Positions 1-5,006 of a stretch of 5,006 bases of DNA are shown here, in pieces (within the stretch, counting starts at the first letter, position 1; each line of letters starts with the position of its first letter). This stretch comes from DASPFV01 sp035620975 (GTDB taxonomy: Bacteria; Acidobacteriota; Vicinamibacteria; Vicinamibacterales; 2-12-FULL-66-21), in NCBI GenBank assembly GCA_035620975.1, contig DASPFV010000020.1, forward strand, positions 1-5,006, given 5' to 3'. The notes beneath the pieces were generated by a model, which did no database searches, was not told the DNA's origin, and saw only the letters and a list, made by a program, of their open reading frames with translations. A program made the translations under genes and the position numbers.

Positions 1-2
1 CG

Positions 3-565
<563 letters not shown>

Positions 566-569
<4 letters not shown>

Positions 570-730
570 TCCATGCCCTGGCCCGCAGGCTTGCACCTCG
601 ACTGGTGAGCAGACCGACCGTGCAGTACGCCGTCCGCATGCCCGACGAGGTGGACGCGGGGCAGCGGGCGGGGTTCGGCACGAGCGGCCACCTCGGATTC
701 GGCAGAGTGTTGACAGGAGTCATGCGATGA
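566..730 (+). pseudogene. Truncated phosphoglucomutase remnant (54 codons, N-terminus only)
   Basis: This ORF resembles the extreme N-terminus of bacterial alpha-D-glucose phosphoglucomutase (Pgm, about 545 aa). It starts MIHALARRLAP, like the family's M(A/T)IHPLAGKPAP. It then has RLV, a Pro/Asp-containing segment, and AGQRAGFGTSGHLG at residues 31-44, against the family's AQRVAFGTSGHRG. The usually conserved Arg after GTSGH is Leu here. After residue 46 the resemblance ends and the ORF stops within ten codons. The catalytic phosphoserine loop (TASHNP type), metal site and sugar-binding domains are absent, so it cannot be a phosphoglucomutase. Eleven of 54 codons end in A or T, including CGA, AGA, CTT and ACA, apparently more than in the neighbours, as expected under relaxed selection. 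It overlaps both neighbours by ATGA, so it may persist as a translated relay. The family comparison is from memory, not an alignment search. Confidence 0.72.
715..719 (+). promoter_or_regulatory. Ribosome binding site of the histidine phosphatase gene
   Basis: AGGAG lies 7 bases before the ATG at 727. It favours this start over any downstream one, even though the start leaves about 30 residues before the conserved RHGE motif. It sits inside the last codons of the pgm remnant. Confidence 0.75.
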
Positions 731-1386
731 CGCGGCACGCTTCGACGGACACGGGCGCGCAGCGCGATCTCCCGTCGCTCGTCCCAGCGACGGACGAGGA
801 AAGGCAGGTATTGCTGCGGCGCGCGATCCTCATCCGCCACGGCGAGACGGAGTGGAGCATCAGCGGCCAGCACACCGGGTTGACCGACATCCCGTTGACC
901 GAGAACGGCCGGGAGGCCGCGCGACGGCTCCAGCCGCTCGCAGCCAGGGCCACGTTCGCGCTGGTGCTGACGAGCCCGCTCGCCCGTGGCCGGGACACGT
1001 GTGCGCTGGTGGGCCTGGCCGATCGCGCCGAAATCGATGCCGACCTGGCGGAATGGAACTACGGCGAGTACGAAGGGCTGACGCCGAAGGAGATCCACGC
1101 CAGGGCCGCCGGCTGGATGCTCTTCCGGGACGGATGTCCGGGCGGAGAGAGCCCCGGGCAGGTCGGCGCCCGCGTCGACCGGGTCATCGCACGAATCCGG
1201 GGCGTCGAAGGGGACGTCGCCCTCTTCGGGCACGGTCATGTGTTCAGAGTGTTTGCGGCTCGATGGCTCGGGCTGCCAGCCAGCGCGGGAAGCCACTTCC
1301 TGCTCGACACGGCCACTGTGAACGTGCTCAGCCACTATCGAGGCGTCCCGGCAATCAAGCGCTGGAACGCGCCGCTCCTGCCGTAG
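727..1386 (+). CDS. Histidine phosphatase family protein, Shb17-like (candidate sugar bisphosphatase)
   Basis: This 219-residue cytoplasmic protein belongs to the histidine phosphatase superfamily, branch 1 (phosphoglycerate-mutase fold). The catalytic RHGETEWS is at residues 37-44 (His38 is the phospho-acceptor), followed by GQHTGLTDIPLT (47-58). SPLARGRDT (83-91) carries the phosphate-binding Arg. AEWNYGEYEG (108-117) probably supplies the proton donor (Glu109). RDGCPGGES (134-142) and FGHGHVFR (167-174, second His169) complete the site. The combination EWS.SGQ.TGLTD.PLT, EW.YG.YEG, RDGC..GE, HGH..R..AA.W.GL and a final LLD....VLS closely resembles yeast Shb17, a sedoheptulose-1,7-bisphosphatase. 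Mycobacterial Rv3214-type acid phosphatase is also similar. Classical GpmA-type mutases differ at these sites. Its position before an aldolase and a phosphoketolase makes a sugar-bisphosphate substrate (SBP or FBP) plausible. The superfamily is certain; the substrate is inferred. Residues 1-32 are a polar extension without recognised motifs. The start follows AGGAG and overlaps the previous stop. Confidence 0.9.
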   Translation: MTRHASTDTGAQRDLPSLVPATDEERQVLLRRAILIRHGETEWSISGQHTGLTDIPLTENGREAARRLQPLAARATFALVLTSPLARGRDTCALVGLADRAEIDADLAEWNYGEYEGLTPKEIHARAAGWMLFRDGCPGGESPGQVGARVDRVIARIRGVEGDVALFGHGHVFRVFAARWLGLPASAGSHFLLDTATVNVLSHYRGVPAIKRWNAPLLP

Positions 1387-1390
1387 GAGC
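1374..1390 (+). other. Small perfect hairpin across the phosphatase stop codon
   Basis: GCTCCT (1374-1379) pairs perfectly with AGGAGC (1385-1390) around a 5-base loop, and the TAG stop at 1384-1386 lies inside it. No T-run follows, so it is not an intrinsic terminator. With a 6-bp stem it could be chance in GC-rich DNA, or a weak mRNA-processing or stability element between the two coding regions. Confidence 0.3.
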
Positions 1391-1481
1391 TTCCGCGGCG
1401 ACGGCGGCCGGGCGTCGAGAGAGGTCGACAACCGACGCACCGGGAACGGTCGGCCGGAGGAACACGAATCCGGAGGCAAGC
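1387..1481 (+). other. Intergenic spacer, phosphatase to aldolase (95 bases)
   Basis: This is the longest gap in the window. It holds no convincing promoter, terminator or small ORF. It contains two copies of CCGGAGG (1454-1460 and 1470-1476). Only the second is placed to serve the aldolase start; no start codon follows the first at a usable distance. Confidence 0.6.
1472..1476 (+). promoter_or_regulatory. Ribosome binding site of the aldolase gene
   Basis: GGAGG lies 5 bases before the ATG at 1482. This fixes the start: the same frame is open much further upstream (to 852), but that extension is an Arg-rich shadow of the phosphatase gene. Confidence 0.85.
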
Positions 1482-2516
1482 ATGACCACCACCACCGACT
1501 TGGAAATGATGGCGAGAACGCTCGTCGCCGGCGGCAAGGGCATCCTGGCGGCGGACGAAACGCCCGGGACACTGACCAGGCGTCTGGACGCGTTCGGGCT
1601 CGAATCGACCCCGGACAGCCGGCGCAGGTACCGGGAGATGTTTTTCACCGCACCCGGAATCGGCGAGTTCATCAGCGGCGTGATCCTGCAGGACGAGACG
1701 ATCCACCAGACGAGCTCGAAAGGCACGCCGCTCGCCGACATCCTGATCCGGCAGGGCATCGTCCCTGGCATCAAGGTGGACCGCGGCGCGAAGCCGCTCG
1801 CCGCCGCCCCGGGAGAGCTGATCACCGAAGGCCTCGACGGGCTTCGCGATCGCCTGAAGGATTACGTCGCGCTGGGCGCGCGGTTCGCGAAGTGGCGGGC
1901 CGTGCTGGTCGTGAGCGGCACGGTGCCCAGCAGGATGTGCGTGGAAGCGAACGCGCATGCGCTCGCCCGTTACGCGGCGCTCTGCCAGGAGCAGGGGCTC
2001 GTGCCGATCGTCGAACCCGAAGTCCTGATGGAAGGATCGCACGGGATCGAGCGGAGCGAGGAGGTGACCGGGACCGTCCTCCAGGCGGTCTTCGAGGGGC
2101 TGGTCGGGCAGCGGGTGATCCTCGAGGGCATGCTGCTCAAATCGAACATGGTCATCGCGGGCAGGGCGTGCGCGGTGCAGGCGTCCGTCAGCGACGTGGC
2201 GCAGGCGACGGTCCGCTGCCTGCGTCGGCACGTTCCCCCCGCGGTTCCGGGAATCGTGTTCCTCTCCGGCGGCCAGGACCATCGGGCGGCGACGATGCAC
2301 TTGAGCGCGATCAACCAGGTGGAGGGGCCGCGGCCCTGGAAGCTGAGCTTCTCCTACGGCCGCGCGCTGCAGGACGAGGCGCTTCGAGCCTGGCAGGGCG
2401 AGGACGGCAACCTGCAACGGGGGCAGCAGGCCTTCTATCACCGGGCGAAGTGCGACAGCGCGGCCGCCCTGGGATCGTACACGTCGGAGATGGAACCCGA
2501 ACTGGCGGGCGCCTGA
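1482..2516 (+). CDS. Fructose-bisphosphate aldolase, class I
   Basis: This 344-residue enzyme is a complete class I (Schiff-base, metal-independent) aldolase of the animal/plant type. It reversibly converts fructose-1,6-bisphosphate to DHAP plus glyceraldehyde-3-P. Members also commonly condense DHAP with erythrose-4-P to sedoheptulose-1,7-bisphosphate. Active-site residues are intact at a near-constant offset of 9 from rabbit muscle aldolase: Asp25 (ILAADE), Lys98 (IKVDRG), Lys137 and Arg139 (FAKWR), Glu178 and Glu180 (VEPE), Schiff-base Lys220 (LLKSNMV), Ser262 (LSGGQ) and Arg294 (FSYGRALQ). The C-terminus (GSYTSEMEPELAGA) is a normal family tail, although the terminal Tyr of the mammalian enzyme is absent. 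Length is normal for bacterial members (about 340). The ATG is set by GGAGG 5 bases upstream. It lies 95 bases after the phosphatase and 55 before phosphoketolase, so co-transcription is likely. The gene would be fbaB or fda depending on convention, so no symbol is assigned. Confidence 0.96.
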   Translation: MTTTTDLEMMARTLVAGGKGILAADETPGTLTRRLDAFGLESTPDSRRRYREMFFTAPGIGEFISGVILQDETIHQTSSKGTPLADILIRQGIVPGIKVDRGAKPLAAAPGELITEGLDGLRDRLKDYVALGARFAKWRAVLVVSGTVPSRMCVEANAHALARYAALCQEQGLVPIVEPEVLMEGSHGIERSEEVTGTVLQAVFEGLVGQRVILEGMLLKSNMVIAGRACAVQASVSDVAQATVRCLRRHVPPAVPGIVFLSGGQDHRAATMHLSAINQVEGPRPWKLSFSYGRALQDEALRAWQGEDGNLQRGQQAFYHRAKCDSAAALGSYTSEMEPELAGA

Positions 2517-2556
2517 GCCACCACGCCTGGACGTCGATTGCTGGAGAACACAGCTT

Positions 2557-2564
2557 GAGGGAGG
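2557..2564 (+). promoter_or_regulatory. Strong ribosome binding site for phosphoketolase (decides the GTG start)
   Basis: GAGGGAGG contains two overlapping Shine-Dalgarno cores and ends 7 bases before GTG at 2572. It supports the GTG start (MAKVLSTKELE) over the next in-frame ATG at residue 28, which would remove family N-terminal sequence. Confidence 0.85.
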
Positions 2565-2571
2565 CACGATC

Positions 2572-4983
2572 GTGGCAAAAGTGCTATCGACCAAGGAACT
2601 GGAACCGAGGGAAGCCGTTACGCAGCCGCTGCCGGCCCGTGAGCTGGACTTGATGCACGCGTACTGGCGCGCCTGCAATTACCTGTCGGTGGGGATGATC
2701 TACCTGAGGGACAACCCGCTGCTCCGCGAGCCGCTGAAGGCCGATCACGTCAAGCACCGCCTGCTGGGGCACTGGGGCGCCAGCCCGGCGCTCTCGTTCG
2801 TGTGGGTGCATCTGAACCGCCTGATTGTCAGGGACGACCTCGACGTGATCTTCGTGGCGGGTCCCGGGCATGGCGCCCCCGGCGTCCTCGGGCCGGCGTA
2901 CCTCGAGGGGACGTACTCCGAGATCTATCCGGACAAGAGCCAGGACGAGGAAGGGATGCAGAAGTTCTTCAAGCAGTTCTCCTTCCCCGGGCACATCGGG
3001 AGCCACGTCACGCCGGAGACGCCGGGGTCGATCCACGAGGGCGGCGAGCTGGGCTACAGCCTCTCGCACGCGTTCGGGATGGCCTTCGACAATCCGGACC
3101 TGATCGTGGCGTGCGTCGTCGGCGACGGCGAGGCCGAGACCGGCCCGCTGGCGACCGCGTGGCACTCGAACAAGTTCCTGAACCCCGTTCGCGACGGTGC
3201 GGTCCTGCCGATCCTGAACCTCAACGGCTACAAGATCGCGAACCCCACGATCCTGTCGCGAATCACGCACGAGGAGCTCGAGGCGCTGTTCGTCGGCTAC
3301 GGCTACACGCCCTATTTCGTGGAGGGCAGCGATCCCGTCCAGATGCATCAACGGATGGCGGCCACGCTCGAGCACGCCATCGCCGACATCCGGGCGCAGC
3401 AGAAGGCCGCGCGCGAGGTCGGCGCCGCGTTCCGGCCGCGCTGGCCGATGATCGTGCTGCGCTCGCCCAAGGGGTGGACGGGTCCGAAGGAGATCAAGGG
3501 GCACAAGGTCGAGGGCTTCTGGCGGTCGCATCAAGTGCCGTTCGCCGACGTCCGCGACAACCCGGCGAACCTGAAGCTGCTCGAAGACTGGATGCGCAGC
3601 TACCAGCCCGAGGAGCTGTTCGACGCGAGCGGCAGGCTGATGCCGGAGCTGCAGGCCCTCGCGCCGCGGGGTGCCCGCCGGATGAGCGCCAACCCGCACG
3701 CCAACGGCGGCCTGCTGCGCAAGGACCTCAAGCTGCCCGACTATCGCCGGTACGCCGTCGAGGTCTCCTCACGCGGCACCGCCCAGTACGAGAACACCAG
3801 GCCGCTCGGCGAGTTTTTGCGGGACGTGCTGCGGATGAACCCCGCGAACTTCCGCGTGTTCGGTCCCGACGAAACCGCGTCCAACCGGCTGCAGGCGGTT
3901 TACGAGGCGAGCAAGAAGACCTGGATGGCGGAGATCTTGCCCGAGGACGCCGACGGCGGCGAGCTCGCGCCGGACGGCCGCGTCATGGAGATGCTCTCGG
4001 AGCACACGCTCATCGGCTGGCAGGAGGGCTACCTGCTGACGGGGCGCCACGGCTTCTTCCACACCTACGAGGCGTTCGCGCACGTGATCGACTCGATGAT
4101 CAACCAGCACGCCAAGTGGCTCGACATCTGCAAGAACCACGTGCCGTGGCGCGCCTCGGTGGCGTCCGAGAACATCCTGCTGTCGTCGACGGTGTGGCGC
4201 CAGGATCACAACGGATTCTCCCACCAGGATCCGGGGTTCATCGATCTCGTGACCAACAAGAGCCCCGCCGTGACGCGGGTCTACCTGCCGCCCGACGCGA
4301 ACACGTTGTTGGCCGTCGCGGACCACTGCCTGCGCAGCACCGACTACATCAACGTGATCGTGGCCGACAAGCAGAAGCACCTCCAGTTCACGACCATCGA
4401 CGAGGCGGCGATTCACTGCGCCAAGGGCCTCGGCATCTGGGCGCGGGCGAGCACCGATGCCGGCGAGGAGCCGGACGTGGTGCTGGCCTCCTGCGGCGAC
4501 GTGGCGACGATGGAAGCGCTCGCGGCGGCGGCGACCCTGCGCGAGCGGGCGCCGGATCTGAAGCTGCGCTTCGTCAACGTCGTCGATCTGTTCCGGCTGC
4601 AGCCGGCGTCCGAGCACCCGCACGGGTCGACCGACCGCGAGTTCGACAGCCTGTTCACCACCGACAAGCCGATCATCTTCAACTTCCACGGCTACCCGTG
4701 GCTCATCCACAAGCTGTCGTACCGTTTCAAGGGTCACGACAACATGCACGTGCGGGGGTACAAGGAGAAAGGGAACATCAACACCCCGCTCGAGCTGGCG
4801 ATGCTGAACGAGACGTCGCGCTTCCACCTGGTCATCGACGTCATCGATCGGGTGCCGAAGCTGCGCATCAAGGCGGCGCACCTGAAGGAGGACATGCGAA
4901 ACGCGATCATCGACAACCTGCGCTACGCCCACGAGCACGGCACGGATCGCGCGGAGATCGTCAACTGGACGTGGCCGTATTAA
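2572..4983 (+). CDS. xfp: Phosphoketolase (xylulose-5-phosphate/fructose-6-phosphate)
   Basis: This 803-residue, full-length thiamine-diphosphate enzyme cleaves xylulose-5-P (and often fructose-6-P) with inorganic phosphate. The products are acetyl-P plus glyceraldehyde-3-P (or erythrose-4-P). Domains run XFP_N (about 25-370), central XFP (about 380-590) and XFP_C (about 600-803). Visible hallmarks are HRLLGHWG with His62 and His67, GPGHG (97-101), FPGHIGSH, signature EGGELGY (156-162), ThDP/metal motif GDGEAETG (184-191), GPDETASNRL (431-440) and EGYLLTGRHG (485-494). Glu485 is probably the glutamate that activates the cofactor. The C-terminus NWTWPY is family-typical. No internal stop or frameshift is seen. 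The GTG start follows a strong GAGGGAGG. Whether it prefers the C5 or C6 sugar phosphate cannot be read from sequence; the aldolase and bisphosphatase-like neighbours suggest C6 activity matters. Acetyl-P would normally pass to acetate kinase or phosphotransacetylase, neither of which is in view. Confidence 0.98.
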   Translation: MAKVLSTKELEPREAVTQPLPARELDLMHAYWRACNYLSVGMIYLRDNPLLREPLKADHVKHRLLGHWGASPALSFVWVHLNRLIVRDDLDVIFVAGPGHGAPGVLGPAYLEGTYSEIYPDKSQDEEGMQKFFKQFSFPGHIGSHVTPETPGSIHEGGELGYSLSHAFGMAFDNPDLIVACVVGDGEAETGPLATAWHSNKFLNPVRDGAVLPILNLNGYKIANPTILSRITHEELEALFVGYGYTPYFVEGSDPVQMHQRMAATLEHAIADIRAQQKAAREVGAAFRPRWPMIVLRSPKGWTGPKEIKGHKVEGFWRSHQVPFADVRDNPANLKLLEDWMRSYQPEELFDASGRLMPELQALAPRGARRMSANPHANGGLLRKDLKLPDYRRYAVEVSSRGTAQYENTRPLGEFLRDVLRMNPANFRVFGPDETASNRLQAVYEASKKTWMAEILPEDADGGELAPDGRVMEMLSEHTLIGWQEGYLLTGRHGFFHTYEAFAHVIDSMINQHAKWLDICKNHVPWRASVASENILLSSTVWRQDHNGFSHQDPGFIDLVTNKSPAVTRVYLPPDANTLLAVADHCLRSTDYINVIVADKQKHLQFTTIDEAAIHCAKGLGIWARASTDAGEEPDVVLASCGDVATMEALAAAATLRERAPDLKLRFVNVVDLFRLQPASEHPHGSTDREFDSLFTTDKPIIFNFHGYPWLIHKLSYRFKGHDNMHVRGYKEKGNINTPLELAMLNETSRFHLVIDVIDRVPKLRIKAAHLKEDMRNAIIDNLRYAHEHGTDRAEIVNWTWPY

Positions 4984-4990
4984 AGGGAAA

Positions 4991-5006
4991 CCGGAGGGCT
5001 TCGCCC
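4991..5006 (+). promoter_or_regulatory. Possible ribosome binding site or start of a hairpin after xfp
   Basis: CCGGAGGG begins 8 bases after the xfp stop and could be the Shine-Dalgarno site of another gene just beyond the window. The overlapping GGGC-TTC-GCCC (4996-5006) could instead be the upper part of a terminator hairpin. The window ends before either can be decided. Confidence 0.3.

Noticed and set aside
710..715. TTGACA, a perfect -35 box before the phosphatase
   Set aside because: About 17 bases downstream the sequence is GC-rich with no -10-like element, and the position is inside a tightly overlapping operon.
852..1481. N-terminal extension of the aldolase back to 852
   Set aside because: The extension is an out-of-frame reading of the phosphatase gene. 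A good Shine-Dalgarno and the normal aldolase N-terminus place the start at 1482.
1892..2653. Plus-strand ORF of 253 codons overlapping the aldolase and the xfp start
   Set aside because: It is Gly/Arg/Ala-rich with no motifs, and lies in a shifted frame over conserved aldolase active-site coding sequence.
4996..5006. GGGC-TTC-GCCC as an intrinsic terminator of the operon
   Set aside because: Only a 4-bp stem is visible, and the window ends before any T-run. It could equally be part of a downstream leader, so it is kept only as a low-confidence site.

Overview
This window is from a GC-rich bacterial chromosome. Every gene lies on the plus strand, with short gaps or 4-base overlaps, so it reads as one central-carbon operon cut at both ends. 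Codon third positions are overwhelmingly G or C. Gene content (glycogen debranching enzyme, class I aldolase, phosphoketolase) would suit a heterotrophic or facultative bacterium, for example a proteobacterium or acidobacterium. The sequence alone does not fix the phylum.

Layout: (1) the last 188 codons of a GlgX/isoamylase-type glycogen debranching enzyme, bases 3-569. (2) A 54-codon ORF, 566-730, which overlaps glgX by ATGA. It resembles the first ~50 residues of alpha-D-glucose phosphoglucomutase up to the FGTSGH(R)G motif and then stops, so I read it as a remnant of a pgm gene. (3) A histidine-phosphatase-superfamily protein, 727-1386, joined to the remnant by another ATGA overlap. Its motifs resemble yeast Shb17 (sedoheptulose-1,7-bisphosphatase) and Rv3214-type acid phosphatases more than true phosphoglycerate mutases. 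(4) A complete class I (Schiff-base) fructose-bisphosphate aldolase, 1482-2516. (5) A complete phosphoketolase (Xfp), 2572-4983, with a GTG start. The last 23 bases carry a CCGGAGGG element and the start of a possible hairpin.

Together, GlgX mobilises glycogen and an ancestral Pgm would have passed glucose-1-P into the hexose-phosphate pool. Phosphoketolase cleaves fructose-6-P or xylulose-5-P to acetyl-P plus erythrose-4-P or glyceraldehyde-3-P. Class I aldolase can condense erythrose-4-P with DHAP to sedoheptulose-1,7-bisphosphate, and a Shb17-like phosphatase could hydrolyse that irreversibly to sedoheptulose-7-P. The cluster may therefore encode the committed steps of a phosphoketolase-driven carbon-rearrangement route (the SBP form of a 'non-oxidative glycolysis'-like cycle). 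This is inference from gene content and motif resemblance, not proven. No RNA genes, CRISPR arrays, mobile elements or clear promoters were seen.
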